A stretch of 64,000 nucleotides of DNA from an uncultured Sphingomonas sp. (GTDB lineage: Bacteria; Pseudomonadota; Alphaproteobacteria; Sphingomonadales; Sphingomonadaceae). Numbering within the stretch: the first letter of the stretch is position 1; each line of letters opens with the position of its first letter. The DNA lies in NCBI RefSeq assembly GCF_913777625.1, contig NZ_CAJYTI010000033.1:36220-100219 (forward strand). Reading direction: 5' to 3'. Positions 8,743-17,700 of this stretch are shown here, piece by piece. The notes below the pieces were generated by a model. The model was not told the origin of the DNA. It worked only from the letters and a program-made list of their open reading frames with translations, and did not search any database. Position numbers and translations under genes: made by a program.

Positions 8743-10788
8743 TCAGGCGGCGATTCCCCAGGCTTCCAGCAGGGCGGTTTCCGAGGGCTCGCGTCCGCGG
8801 AAGGCGACGAAATTCTCGATCGCCGGCCGCGACCCGCCCGGCGACAGCACCTCGTTGCGGAACCGCGCGCCGAGTGCGGGGCGATCGGCCAGCGGCGCTT
8901 CCTCGAAGGCGGCATAGGCGTCGCTGGAGAGCAGTTCCGCCCAGAGATAGGAATAATAGCCGGCCGCATAGCCGCCCGCGAAGATGTGGCTGAAGGCATG
9001 CGCGAAGCGATGCCATGCGGGTGGCCGGACCAGGGCGACTTCGTCGCGCACTGCCTCCAGGATCGCCTGCGGATCGGGCGCGTTCGGGCCACCGGCGGCG
9101 CGGTGCAGCCGCAGGTCGAACAGCGCGAATTCCACCTGGCGCAGCAGCAGCGGTGCCAGCTGGAAATGGCGCGCGCCGAGCATCCGCTCGATCAGCGCGT
9201 CGGGCAGCGGCGCGCCGGTTTCGACATGGGCGGACGCGGCCTTCAGCACCGCGGGTTCCCAGGCGAAATTCTCGAGGAACTGGCTGGGCAGCTCCACCGC
9301 GTCCCACTCCACCCCCGAAATGCCCGAGACGCTGGGCACCTCGACCGCGCTCAGCAGGTGGTGGAGCACATGGCCCATCTCGTGAAACAGCGTCACCATC
9401 TCGTCATGGTTGACGGTCGCGACCGCGCCGGGGGCCGGGGGCGCGAAGTTGGTGACGAGATAGGCGATAGGCCAGATCGCGCCGCCCTGCTGATAGGCGC
9501 GGCAGGTATTCATCCAGGCGCCGCCGCGCTTGCCGTCGCGGGCGAACATGTCGGCGAACAGCGCGGCGATCGGGCGGTCCCCGTCCGTCGCGCCGCGGCG
9601 GTGCAGCTCGAAATGCCGGGCGTCGGGGTGCCAGAGCGCGGTGCCGGTTACTTCCCGCACCTCGACGTCGAACAGCTCGCCGACGACTCCGAACAGCGCC
9701 TCAAGCACCTTGGCGAGCGGCAGATGGGCGCGGATCTCGGCGCTGTCCAGCGCATGCCGCGCCTGGCGCAGCCGCTCGGTGACGAAGGCAATGTCCCACG
9801 GCTCGAGCGTCTCGATGCCGAGATGCTCGGCCGCATGGGCCCGCAGGTCGCCGAGGTCCGCCTCCGCCTTCTCCCGGGCGAGGCGCGCGAGGCGAAGCAG
9901 GAATGTCTCGACCGTGTCCGCGTCGGGCGCCATCTTGGTCGCCAGCGATTGCGCGACCGGATCTTCGAAGCCCAGTGCCAGCGCCTGGGCAGCACGCAGG
10001 CGGAGGATTTCCCGCATCGTCGCGCTATTGTCGAACTGGCCGGCGTTGGGCCCCTGATCGGAGGCGCGCGTGCCGAACGCGGCATAGACCTGCCGGCGCA
10101 GGTCGCGATCCTCGCCGTGCGACATCACCGCGAGAAACGAAGGCGCGTGCAGGGTGACGAGCCAGCCGGGCAGTTCCGCCTGCTCGGCCGCGGCGGCCAT
10201 GCCGGCGCGCGCTGCCTCGGGAATGCCGCGCAACGTTTCCGCATCCGTCACGTGCAACTTCCAGGCCTCGGTCGCATCGAGCACCGCGTTGGAGAACGCG
10301 GTCGACAGGCGGCTGAGCTCCATCCAGCGCGCGGAGAACTGGCTTGCGGCTTCGCCTTCCAGCGCCACGCCGGAAAGCTCGAATTGCTGGAGGGCGAGGG
10401 CCAGCGCGCGGCGGCTGGCGGACGCAAGGCCTTCGGTCGGAATCTGCGCCATCGCCGCGTGCAGCACCTTGTCCTGGCCGATGGCGGCAAGATGCGCGTC
10501 GACGATCGCCTGTGCTTCTGCGTGCGCGGCCCGAAGGGCAGGCGAGTTGGATACGCTGAGCAGATGACCGACAAGACCCCAGCTCTGCTCCAGCGCCAGA
10601 TCTGCCGCTTCCTTGTGCGCGAGCAGCGCCGGATCCCCCGGCATGGCGCGGCAGGCGGCCATCGCCTGGGCATGGTCCTCCACGGCAGTGCGAACGCCTT
10701 CCACCACATCTTCCGGCCGGATCGCGTCGAAGGCGGGAAGGGCCGCGCTGCTTCGGCCGAAGCGGACCAGCGGGTTGGGGTGGGACAT
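8743..10788 (-). CDS. M3 family zinc metallopeptidase (oligopeptidase A/Dcp type)
   Basis: A 681-residue M3 metallopeptidase with the zinc motif HEMGH at residues 469-473 and the third ligand region GISGVEWDAVELPSQ about 28 residues later. These cytoplasmic enzymes degrade short peptides, including leader-peptide fragments. Length is standard. The start is ATG 10788, preceded by AGGAGAG; an in-frame ATG further upstream (10875) adds arginine-rich sequence with no family match. It is the first gene of a likely two-gene unit with the Lrp-type regulator, and its promoter region faces the cysteine desulfhydrase gene. Confidence 0.93.
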   Translation of the reverse strand: MSHPNPLVRFGRSSAALPAFDAIRPEDVVEGVRTAVEDHAQAMAACRAMPGDPALLAHKEAADLALEQSWGLVGHLLSVSNSPALRAAHAEAQAIVDAHLAAIGQDKVLHAAMAQIPTEGLASASRRALALALQQFELSGVALEGEAASQFSARWMELSRLSTAFSNAVLDATEAWKLHVTDAETLRGIPEAARAGMAAAAEQAELPGWLVTLHAPSFLAVMSHGEDRDLRRQVYAAFGTRASDQGPNAGQFDNSATMREILRLRAAQALALGFEDPVAQSLATKMAPDADTVETFLLRLARLAREKAEADLGDLRAHAAEHLGIETLEPWDIAFVTERLRQARHALDSAEIRAHLPLAKVLEALFGVVGELFDVEVREVTGTALWHPDARHFELHRRGATDGDRPIAALFADMFARDGKRGGAWMNTCRAYQQGGAIWPIAYLVTNFAPPAPGAVATVNHDEMVTLFHEMGHVLHHLLSAVEVPSVSGISGVEWDAVELPSQFLENFAWEPAVLKAASAHVETGAPLPDALIERMLGARHFQLAPLLLRQVEFALFDLRLHRAAGGPNAPDPQAILEAVRDEVALVRPPAWHRFAHAFSHIFAGGYAAGYYSYLWAELLSSDAYAAFEEAPLADRPALGARFRNEVLSPGGSRPAIENFVAFRGREPSETALLEAWGIAA

Positions 10789-10838
10789 ACGAACTCTCCT
10801 GCGAACGGTTCCGCCAACGTGGCGAAACACGCCACCCG

Positions 10839-10857
10839 GTGCAATTCGAATTTGCAC
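10839..10857. promoter_or_regulatory. Inverted repeat GTGCAA-N7-TTGCAC, candidate Lrp/DecR site
   Basis: GTGCAATTCGAATTTGCAC has perfect 6-base arms around a 7-base AT-richer centre. It lies in the divergent promoter region between the M3 peptidase (start 10788) and the Cds1 gene (start 11005). Similar half-sites (TTTGC) recur at about 10894 and 10910, giving the spaced-site look of Lrp-family operators. The assignment to the Lrp-type protein at 8231 is inference. Confidence 0.45.
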
Positions 10858-11004
10858 GGTGCCGAGATAGTGCATCAGGCGTGCAGGAAAATGGGCGTTT
10901 GCCGAAAACTTTGCACCCGGATCGGTCTATAAAGCTGCTATTCCTGCGCTTATCGGCAAAAAGGGTGGCGAGGCAGCGTGCACGGGCGGTTTTCGGAGGA
11001 GACG

Positions 11005-12081
11005 ATGGTCGGGGGCTGCATCGGCGAGCGCTGGACGGACTGGGCGATCGGCCGGATCGAAGCCGACTATACCCGGTCTGCCGACACCCATCTGATCCCG
11101 CTGTCGCTGCCCGCGCTGCCGGGGGTTGCGATCTATCTCAAGGACGAGAGCAGCCACCCGACCGGCAGCCTCAAGCATCGGCTTGCGCGCTCGCTCTTCC
11201 TCCACGCACTGTGCAATGGCTGGATCACCGAGCAGACAACGGTGGTCGAGGCGTCGTCCGGCTCGACGGCGGTATCCGAGGCCTATTTCGCCCGCATGCT
11301 CGGGCTGCCCTTCATCGCCGTCGTGCCGCACAGCACCGCGGCGGAGAAGATTGCCGCGATCGAAGCGCTGGGCGGACTGTGCCACCGCGTCAGCGAACCC
11401 GCCGCCGTCTATGGCGAGGCGGAACGGCTCGCCGCCGAGCGTGGCGGGCATTATATGGACCAGTTCACCTTCGCCGAACGCGCGACGGACTGGCGCGGCA
11501 ACAACAACATCGCCGAGAGCATCTTCGCGCAGATGGTTCGCGAACCGTCGCCGGTCCCGGACTGGATCGTGTGCGGTGCGGGGACCGGGGGCACGTCGGC
11601 CACGCTGGGCCGGTTCGTGCGGTACCATCGCCATCCTACCCGTATCTGCGTGGCCGATCCGGCAGCATCGGTGTTCCACCGCCATTGGCGGGATCGGACC
11701 ATATGCGGCGCTGCCGGTGGCTGCAGCCTGATCGAGGGGATCGGCAGGCCGCGGGTGGAACCCTCGTTCGTGCCCACGGTCATCGACCGCATGGAAGTGG
11801 TCGACGATGCGGCCTCGATCGGGGCGGCGCGGGTGCTCTCGCAGCACCTGGGGCGGCGTGTCGGGGGCTCGACCGGCACCAACCTCGTTGCGTGCGCACG
11901 GCTCGCGACCGAGATGGCGACCGCCGGGGTCGACGGCTCGATCGTCACCCTGCTGTGCGATTCGGGCGACCGCTATGCCTCGACCTATTTCAACGATGCC
12001 TGGATCGAGGCGCGCGCGCTCGCGGTTGGCGCGGAGGAAGCACGGATGCGGGACTTCCTCTCGACCGGCGTCTATCGATAG
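11005..12081 (+). CDS. cds1: Cds1-type cysteine desulfhydrase (PLP-dependent)
   Basis: A 358-residue fold-type II PLP enzyme of the cysteine synthase superfamily. The Schiff-base lysine is Lys57 in HPTGSLKHR; the phosphate loop is GAGTGGTSATLG and the substrate loop SSGSTAVSEA. The segments NNNIAESIF, SLIEGIGRPRVEPSF and LLCDSGDRYASTYF match actinobacterial Cds1 as I recall it, which degrades cysteine to H2S, pyruvate and ammonia. The start is ATG 11005, five bases after GGAGG, in preference to a GTG 27 bases upstream. Divergence from a DecR-like regulator supports a cysteine-detoxification role. O-acetylserine sulfhydrylase activity is the alternative. Confidence 0.82.
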   Translation: MVGGCIGERWTDWAIGRIEADYTRSADTHLIPLSLPALPGVAIYLKDESSHPTGSLKHRLARSLFLHALCNGWITEQTTVVEASSGSTAVSEAYFARMLGLPFIAVVPHSTAAEKIAAIEALGGLCHRVSEPAAVYGEAERLAAERGGHYMDQFTFAERATDWRGNNNIAESIFAQMVREPSPVPDWIVCGAGTGGTSATLGRFVRYHRHPTRICVADPAASVFHRHWRDRTICGAAGGCSLIEGIGRPRVEPSFVPTVIDRMEVVDDAASIGAARVLSQHLGRRVGGSTGTNLVACARLATEMATAGVDGSIVTLLCDSGDRYASTYFNDAWIEARALAVGAEEARMRDFLSTGVYR

Positions 12082-12099
12082 GCCGGCAGGGCATCGAGG

Positions 12100-13113
12100 C
12101 TAGATCGTGATGACCGCCTTCAGAACGTCCTCCTGCGCCGCGATCAGCCCTGGCAGGGCCTCGGGCGCATCGGCCAGATCCACCCGGTGGGTCAGGAATC
12201 GGTCGATCGGGACGCTGCCGTCGCGGATTGCTGCGACCACCTGCGCGAAATCGGCCGACAGCGCGTTGCGGCTGGCGAGCAGCGTTGTCTCGCGCTTGTG
12301 GAATTCGGGATCGGGGAAGCGGAGTTCGTCGCGGTTGAGTCCCACCAGAACGTAGGTGCCGGCATGGGCGACGTGCGCAATGCCGGCATTCATCGCGTGA
12401 ATGTTGCCGGTGGCGTCGAACACATAGTCGAACATCTCGTCGTCGGTGTGCGCGGCGAGCGCGGCCGTGGCGTCCGGCCCCGCCACAACGCCGTGGTCGA
12501 AGCCGAACGCCTGGGCTGCGGTGGCGAGCCGACCCGGGCTGCGATCAAGCAGCACTATCTCGGCCGCTCCCGCAATCCGCGCGAACAACGCGCAGCCGAT
12601 CCCGATCGGGCCGGCGCCGGTGATCAGCACCCGCGCACCCGGCTCGATGCGTGCGCGGCGTACCGCGTGCGCGCCGATGGCGAGGAATTCCACCATGGCG
12701 GCATGGTCGAGCGACAGGCCCGGGGTGGGGATCACCGCGGCAGCGGGGACGGCGATATATTCGGCCATGCCCCCGTCTGCGTGGACGCCCAGCACGCTGA
12801 TCCGGCTGCAGCAGTTCGGCCGTCCCCGGCGACAGGCGACGCAGGTGCCGCAGGGCAGATAGGGGTTGACCGTGACCACGTCGCCGATCGCCAGTCCGCT
12901 GTCGGCCGGTGCATCGGTAACCTCGCCCGACAGCTCATGGCCGATCAGGCGGGGATAGGTGAAGAAGGGCTGGCTGCCGTCGAAGATATGATAGTCGGTA
13001 CCGCAGATGCCGACGCGGCGCATCCGGATCAGCACCTCGCCCTCGCGCAGCGCCGGCACCGGCCGCTCTTCGATACGGGCTTGATGGGGACCGACGCAGA
13101 CCAGTGCCTTCAT
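12100..13113 (-). CDS. Zinc-dependent medium-chain alcohol/polyol dehydrogenase
   Basis: A 337-residue MDR-family dehydrogenase. Catalytic zinc residues are Cys37 (GICGTDYH) and His59-Glu60 (IGHE). The structural zinc loop has Cys88, Cys91, Cys94 and Cys102. The NAD(P) motif is GAGPIGIG. It resembles threonine/sorbitol/galactonate dehydrogenases and should oxidise a secondary hydroxyl on a sugar or sugar acid. It is divergent from the sugar-acid operon starting at 13370 and shares its control region, so it may supply the missing 4-dehydrogenase-type step of that pathway. The start ATG 13113 has AGAGAG upstream; a long N-terminal extension in the open frame was rejected. Confidence 0.85.
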   Translation of the reverse strand: MKALVCVGPHQARIEERPVPALREGEVLIRMRRVGICGTDYHIFDGSQPFFTYPRLIGHELSGEVTDAPADSGLAIGDVVTVNPYLPCGTCVACRRGRPNCCSRISVLGVHADGGMAEYIAVPAAAVIPTPGLSLDHAAMVEFLAIGAHAVRRARIEPGARVLITGAGPIGIGCALFARIAGAAEIVLLDRSPGRLATAAQAFGFDHGVVAGPDATAALAAHTDDEMFDYVFDATGNIHAMNAGIAHVAHAGTYVLVGLNRDELRFPDPEFHKRETTLLASRNALSADFAQVVAAIRDGSVPIDRFLTHRVDLADAPEALPGLIAAQEDVLKAVITI

Positions 13114-13168
13114 GCTATCTCTCTTTTCACCGGCGCCCAACACGCCGCTGTTTCGCGCAGGCGATAGT

Positions 13169-13188
13169 GCTTTTTCATATGCGAAAGC
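13169..13188. promoter_or_regulatory. Imperfect palindrome, candidate operator of the divergent sugar promoter
   Basis: GCTTTTTCATATGCGAAAGC matches its own reverse complement at 16 of 20 positions (GCTTT-nn-CATATG-nn-AAAGC). It lies 56 bases upstream of the dehydrogenase start at 13113 and 181 bases upstream of the FAH gene at 13370. The form suits a dimeric repressor, but no regulator is encoded directly beside it; the IclR gene at 18478 is the nearest. Confidence 0.4.
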
Positions 13189-13369
13189 AAGCAGGATAGT
13201 CCGGGCCACCTTGGCGCCCGCGCGCTTTTGTGAGACCGGGTTTTCATGGGTGCGACGAATCATCGCAGGCAAAAGCGGAAGGACCGGACGCGGTCCTATG
13301 CGGGTGCGCCCTGCCGTGCCGTCGCCGCATCCCAGGCCCTTTCCCTTCGACACGCATAAAGGAATTCGC

Positions 13370-14224
13370 ATGAAGCTTTGTCGCTATGGCGCTCCCGGCC
13401 ACGAGCAACCCGGCCTGATCGATGCCGACGGCAACCTGCGCGCGCTTGCCGGCATTGCCGACATCACGCCCGAGACGCTGGCGCCGGACGTGCTGGCAAA
13501 GCTCGCCGCGATCGATCCCGCCAGCCTGCCGCTGGTGGAGGGCTCACCTCGCTACGGCGTGCCGGTGTCGGGCACGCGCAAGTTCGTCGCGATCGGCCTC
13601 AACTATGCCGATCACGCCGCGGAATCGAACCTGCCGATCCCCGCGGAGCCCGTGGTGTTCAACAAATGGGTGAGCTGTCTGCAGGGCCCGAACGACCCGG
13701 TCGTCATCCCACGCGATTCGAAGAAGACCGACTGGGAGGTCGAGCTGGGCGTCGTGATCGGCACCCGCGCCGAATATGTATCGGCGGAAGAGGCGCTTAG
13801 CCACGTCGCCGGCTACCTCGTGATCAACGACGTGTCCGAGCGCCACTGGCAGATCGAGCGCGGCGCGACCTGGGACAAGGGCAAGGGCTTCCCGACCTTC
13901 GGTCCGGTCGGCCCCTGGCTGGTCACCGCCGACGAGGTGGGCGACCCGCAGAACCTGTCGATGTGGCTCGAGGTCAACGGCAAGCGCGTGCAGGACGGCA
14001 ACACCAAGACGATGATCTTCACCGTCGCCGAGATCATCGCCTATTGCTCGCAGTTCATGACCCTGGAGCCGGGCGACATCATCACGACGGGCACGCCCCC
14101 GGGCGTCGGCATGGGCCAGAAGCCCGAGCCCTGGTATCTGAAGGCCGGCGACGTGGTGACGCTGGGCATCGAGAAGCTCGGCGAGCAGCGCCAGGACTTC
14201 GTCGCCTGTACGCCGCGGGGCTGA
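13370..14224 (+). CDS. 2,4-diketo-3-deoxy-sugar acid hydrolase (FAH family), fucose-type
   Basis: A 284-residue single-domain FAH hydrolase. It keeps the family core: AIGLNYADHAAESN, the metal site around DWEVELGVVIG, GPWLVTADEVGDP, NGKRVQDGNTKTMIF and the GDIITTGTPPGVGMG loop. Close relatives hydrolyse 2,4-diketo-3-deoxy-L-fuconate (to pyruvate and L-lactate) or the pentose analogues. The start ATG 13370 follows AAAGGA. It is first in a tightly coupled set with the lactonase and the aldose dehydrogenase, which is why the fucose-type role is preferred. A paralogue serving the rhamnose pathway is at 20711. Confidence 0.85.
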   Translation: MKLCRYGAPGHEQPGLIDADGNLRALAGIADITPETLAPDVLAKLAAIDPASLPLVEGSPRYGVPVSGTRKFVAIGLNYADHAAESNLPIPAEPVVFNKWVSCLQGPNDPVVIPRDSKKTDWEVELGVVIGTRAEYVSAEEALSHVAGYLVINDVSERHWQIERGATWDKGKGFPTFGPVGPWLVTADEVGDPQNLSMWLEVNGKRVQDGNTKTMIFTVAEIIAYCSQFMTLEPGDIITTGTPPGVGMGQKPEPWYLKAGDVVTLGIEKLGEQRQDFVACTPRG

Positions 14225-15105
14225 TGCCCGTGCGGCCGACGTTCGTCGATGCGCATCTCCACCTCTGGGATCGGGAGCGGCTGCGCTACCCGTGGCTGGA
14301 AGAGGCGGACAAGGCGTCGATCGCCGCGACCTACAGGGTGGCGGACCACCGCGCGGCGGCGGCCGACTGGAACCTGGTGGGCGCCGTGCACGTCGATGCC
14401 GGCGCCCATCCGGAGGACGGCGAGCGCGAGACCGACTGGCTGAACGGCGTCGCCGATGCCGAGGGGCTGCCGAGCGCGATCGTCGCCCGGGTCGAACTCG
14501 ATGCACCGGATGTGGCGGAGGTGCTTGCCCGCCAGGCGGTGCGGCCGCGGGTGGTGGGCATCCGCCATCTGATCAACTGGCATCCGGATCCTGCTCGCCG
14601 GGCCTATCCGCGCGATCTGACGGTGGATCCGGCCTGGCGGCGCGGCTTCGGGCTGCTGGCACGGCATCGCCTCAGCTACGACTTTCACGGCTTCCCGCCC
14701 CAGCTGGCCGGGTTGGCCGACGTGGCGGCGGCACATCCGGACGTACCGGTGATCGTCAATCATCTCGGGCTGCCGATCCTCGCGGACGGGCTGGAGGCAT
14801 GGCGGGCCGGGCTGACTGCACTGGCGGCGATGCCGCAGGTGGCGATCAAGCTGTCGGGCGCAGGCTTCGTGGCCGCCCCCTTCGACCCCACCGCCTTCGC
14901 GCCGATCGTCGCGGAGGTGATCGACCTGTTCGGGACCCAGCGGGTGATGATCGCCAGCAACTTCCCGACCGATCGCTTGTTCGCGCCGCTGGACACCACG
15001 CTCGCCGCCTATGAGGCGCTGCTCGCCGGCTATTCCGACGACGAGCGCCGCGACCTCTGGGGCCGCAACGCCGCCCGCATCTATCGACTGGATCTCGACC
15101 TGTGA
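14224..15105 (+). CDS. Amidohydrolase-2 family sugar lactonase, fucono-lactonase type
   Basis: A 293-residue TIM-barrel amidohydrolase of the type that opens L-fucono- and L-rhamnono-lactones. Visible marks are FVDAHLHLWD (metal HxH near the N-terminus), RHLINWHPDP, VNHLGLP and ASNFPTD (Asp of the last strand). The start ATG overlaps the FAH stop by one base. The aldose dehydrogenase start lies inside its stop, so the three genes are translationally coupled. Its paralogue at 22341 belongs to the rhamnose set. Substrate choice rests on the neighbouring fucose-dehydrogenase-like gene. Confidence 0.85.
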   Translation: MPVRPTFVDAHLHLWDRERLRYPWLEEADKASIAATYRVADHRAAAADWNLVGAVHVDAGAHPEDGERETDWLNGVADAEGLPSAIVARVELDAPDVAEVLARQAVRPRVVGIRHLINWHPDPARRAYPRDLTVDPAWRRGFGLLARHRLSYDFHGFPPQLAGLADVAAAHPDVPVIVNHLGLPILADGLEAWRAGLTALAAMPQVAIKLSGAGFVAAPFDPTAFAPIVAEVIDLFGTQRVMIASNFPTDRLFAPLDTTLAAYEALLAGYSDDERRDLWGRNAARIYRLDLDL

Positions 15106-16136
15106 CTGCCATTCCTCACCGTGCCATCGGCCGCACCAGCCTGACCGTTCCCGAACTCGGCTTCGGCGCGGCGTCGCTCGGCAATCTTTACGCGCCGGTC
15201 AGCGATGCCGATGCGCGCGGCGCGATCGATGCGGCGCTGGCGGCGGGGCTCCGCTATGTCGACACCGCGCCACATTATGGCCGGGGCCTCTCCGAGCGCC
15301 GGGTGGGCGAGGCGGTACGGCTCCAGCGCGAGGTGGTACTCTCCACCAAGGTCGGCCGCTTGATGGACCCGGACACCAGCGTCGTCGACGATCGCGAGCG
15401 CGATGGCTTCCGCTCGCCCATGCCTTTCCGCATGCGCTACGACTATACGCATGACGGCATCCTGCGCAGCCACGAGCACAGCCTGCAGCGGCTGGGCGTG
15501 GCACGCGTCGATCTGCTCTACATCCATGATATCGGCAGCTACACGCATGGCGATGCGGCGGAGGGCTATTGGCAGCAGCTCACCACCGGCGGTGGGCTGA
15601 AGGCGCTGGAACGGCTGCGCGAGGAAGGCAGCATCGCCGGCTTCGGCGTGGGCGTGAACGAGATCGCCGTGTGCCTGGATGTCATGCGCGAGGCGCGCCT
15701 CGACGCGATCCTGCTCGCCGGGCGCTACACGTTGCTCGAGCAGAATGCGCTCGACGCGCTGTTCCCGGCCTGTGCGGCAGCGGGAACCTCGATCGTGATC
15801 GGCGGCCCGTACAACAGCGGCATTCTCGCCACCGGCACCAAGCGCGGCGGCACGCTCCACTATGATTACGGGCCCGCGCCCGAAGCCGTCGTGGCAAAGG
15901 TGCGCGGCATCGAGGCCGTCGCCGATCGCCACCGCGTACGGCTGCCGGCGGCGGCACTCGCCTTCGTGCTGGCGCATCCGCTGGTCGCCAGCGTCATTCC
16001 CGGCATCGGCAGTGCGGCGCGCGTCGCGCAGACGGTGGATCTCTACCGCGAAGCCATCCCCGCCGCCTTCTGGCAGGAGCTCCGCGCCAAGGGTCTGCTG
16101 CGCGCCGACGCGCCGGTGCCCGAGGACGCCGCCTGA
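15102..16136 (+). CDS. Aldo/keto reductase, L-fucose (D-threo-aldose) 1-dehydrogenase type
   Basis: A 344-residue aldo/keto reductase with the catalytic tetrad Asp54, Tyr59, Lys83 and His142 (VDTAPHYG, LSTKVGR, LLYIHDIG). Sequence character matches D-threo-aldose 1-dehydrogenases, which oxidise L-fucose, L-galactose or D-arabinose to the lactone. It starts with GTG inside the lactonase stop (GTGA overlap). With the lactonase and diketo-acid hydrolase it makes the first, second and last steps of the oxidative L-fucose route. A dehydratase and 4-dehydrogenase are not in this operon. Confidence 0.85.
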   Translation: MTAIPHRAIGRTSLTVPELGFGAASLGNLYAPVSDADARGAIDAALAAGLRYVDTAPHYGRGLSERRVGEAVRLQREVVLSTKVGRLMDPDTSVVDDRERDGFRSPMPFRMRYDYTHDGILRSHEHSLQRLGVARVDLLYIHDIGSYTHGDAAEGYWQQLTTGGGLKALERLREEGSIAGFGVGVNEIAVCLDVMREARLDAILLAGRYTLLEQNALDALFPACAAAGTSIVIGGPYNSGILATGTKRGGTLHYDYGPAPEAVVAKVRGIEAVADRHRVRLPAAALAFVLAHPLVASVIPGIGSAARVAQTVDLYREAIPAAFWQELRAKGLLRADAPVPEDAA

Positions 16137-16150
16137 CGCCGGAAACCGCC

Positions 16151-16912
16151 TTGCTCGGGTTCGTCGACCGGCTGCTCGCCAAGGCGACCGGGCCGGTGGT
16201 GCTCGGGCTCTGCGGCGCGCAGGGCAGCGGCAAGTCCACCCTGGCGGCAGCGGTTGCGCGGGCGGTGCCGGACACGGTCATACTCTCGCTCGACGACCTC
16301 TATCGCACCCGTGCGGCGCGGCGTGACCTAGCCGCCACCATCCATCCACTGTTCGCGACACGCGGCGTGCCTGGCACCCACGACGTCGACCTGGGCATCG
16401 CGACGCTCGACGCGCTGCGTGCCGGTGCCCGCATCCGGCTGCCGCGCTTTGACAAGGCGGTCGACGATCGGGTGCCCGACGGCGACGTGGCAGAGGCCGG
16501 GGCGGTGCGACTGATCCTCTTCGAGGGCTGGTGCGTCGGCGCCCGCCCGATCGCCGACGCGGATCTGGCCGAGCCGATCAATGCGCTGGAACGAAACGAG
16601 GATGGCGACGGCCGCTGGCGACGCAGCTGGAATGCCGCGCTCGCCGGATCCTATCAGGCGCTGTTCGCGCGCGTCGACCGGCTGGTGCTGCTCGAAGCGC
16701 CCGGCTGGGAGACGGTGCTGCGCTGGCGTACCGAGCAGGAACAAACGCTCCGCGCCGCCGGTGCCAGCGGTCCCGGCGTAATGGACGACGCCGCCGTTGC
16801 CCGCTTCATCCAGCATTATGAGCGACTGACCCGGCATATCCTCGCGGAAATGCCGGGCCGGGCCGACCTCGTGCTGCCGCTCGACGAACGCCGCAGCCTG
16901 CGCGCCGCCTAG
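16151..16912 (+). CDS. D-glycerate 3-kinase-like P-loop kinase
   Basis: A 253-residue P-loop kinase with Walker A GAQGSGKST at residues 22-30. Segments SLDDLYRTR, LFATRGVPGTHDVDLG, RLPRFDKAVDDR, FEGWCVGARP and ARFIQHYERLTRHIL are typical of plant/cyanobacterial-type glycerate kinases, which make 3-phosphoglycerate. The best start is TTG 16151, 14 bases after the reductase stop, with a weak GGA behind it; the true start could differ by a few codons. It closes the sugar operon and overlaps the convergent esterase gene by 4 bases. A glycerate-yielding substrate would make sense of it, but that is inference. Confidence 0.8.
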   Translation: MLGFVDRLLAKATGPVVLGLCGAQGSGKSTLAAAVARAVPDTVILSLDDLYRTRAARRDLAATIHPLFATRGVPGTHDVDLGIATLDALRAGARIRLPRFDKAVDDRVPDGDVAEAGAVRLILFEGWCVGARPIADADLAEPINALERNEDGDGRWRRSWNAALAGSYQALFARVDRLVLLEAPGWETVLRWRTEQEQTLRAAGASGPGVMDDAAVARFIQHYERLTRHILAEMPGRADLVLPLDERRSLRAA

Positions 16913-17700
16913 TGGCAGGCGGCGCTGCCGAGCGGCGTGGTGCGGGTAAGGTCGGGACGCGTCGCCAGCACCTTGTCGGCGATCGGCAGCTTCAGGCTCT
17001 TCAGCTCCTGCGCGACGAGTTCGGCCATGGCGCGGGCGCCGAACTCGCTGAAATGGGTGTCGTCGTCGATCCCCTTGGGGAAGCCGATGGCTTTGTCCTC
17101 GGGCGTATAGTGCAGGTAGAGCTTCCGCGACCCGTCCGGCCCCAGCCGCTGGAGCAGATCGGCCGAGCGCGCCTCCAGGTCGAGCAGCGGCGTGTTGGTG
17201 CTGGAAACCAGCGCGCGCATCACCTCGCTATAGGCGGCGAAGTCGGCCTTCACCCGGGTGCCGTCAAAGCTGCGCCGCACCGGCGGGGTGACCAGCACCG
17301 GGACCAGCCCGTGTCCGCGCGCTTCCCAGATCATTCGCAGCAGATTGTCGCGGTAGAGCGTCGCGGCAGGGGCATAGCGTTCGGGCTTGCCCGTGCTCGC
17401 GTCGTTATGGCCGAACTGGATCAGCACCACGTCGCCCGGCTTGGCTTCGGCGAGCAGCGAATCCCAGCGGCCCTCGGCGAGGAACGACTTGGTGCTGCGG
17501 CCGCCGATCGCGCGGTTCACCACCACCGCGTCCGGCGTCATGCCGCAGGGGAGCATCTGCCCCCAGCCGGTCTGCGGATAGCGATCGGCCGCGTAGTTCT
17601 GCGCGGTCGAATCGCTCGCGATGAACAGGCGGGTCTGCGCGGCGACGGGCGAGGCGAGGGCGGCGAGACACGCTGCCGCGGCGAACAGCGCCCCCCTCAT
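16909..17700 (-). CDS. Secreted SGNH hydrolase, rhamnogalacturonan acetylesterase type
   Basis: A 263-residue protein with a signal peptide (cleavage near ASPVAAQT) and an SGNH core. Ser31 lies in IASDSTAQN, block II Gly in GGRSTKSF, block III Asn in FGHND, and the Asp/His pair in DDDTHFSEFG. The ASDSTAQ form is characteristic of rhamnogalacturonan acetylesterases, which remove acetyl groups from pectin so lyases and glycosidases can work. Its start overlaps the stop of the rhamnose dehydrogenase gene (ATGA), tying pectin deacetylation to rhamnose catabolism. It would act in the periplasm or outside the cell. Confidence 0.85.
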   Translation of the reverse strand: MRGALFAAAACLAALASPVAAQTRLFIASDSTAQNYAADRYPQTGWGQMLPCGMTPDAVVVNRAIGGRSTKSFLAEGRWDSLLAEAKPGDVVLIQFGHNDASTGKPERYAPAATLYRDNLLRMIWEARGHGLVPVLVTPPVRRSFDGTRVKADFAAYSEVMRALVSSTNTPLLDLEARSADLLQRLGPDGSRKLYLHYTPEDKAIGFPKGIDDDTHFSEFGARAMAELVAQELKSLKLPIADKVLATRPDLTRTTPLGSAACH

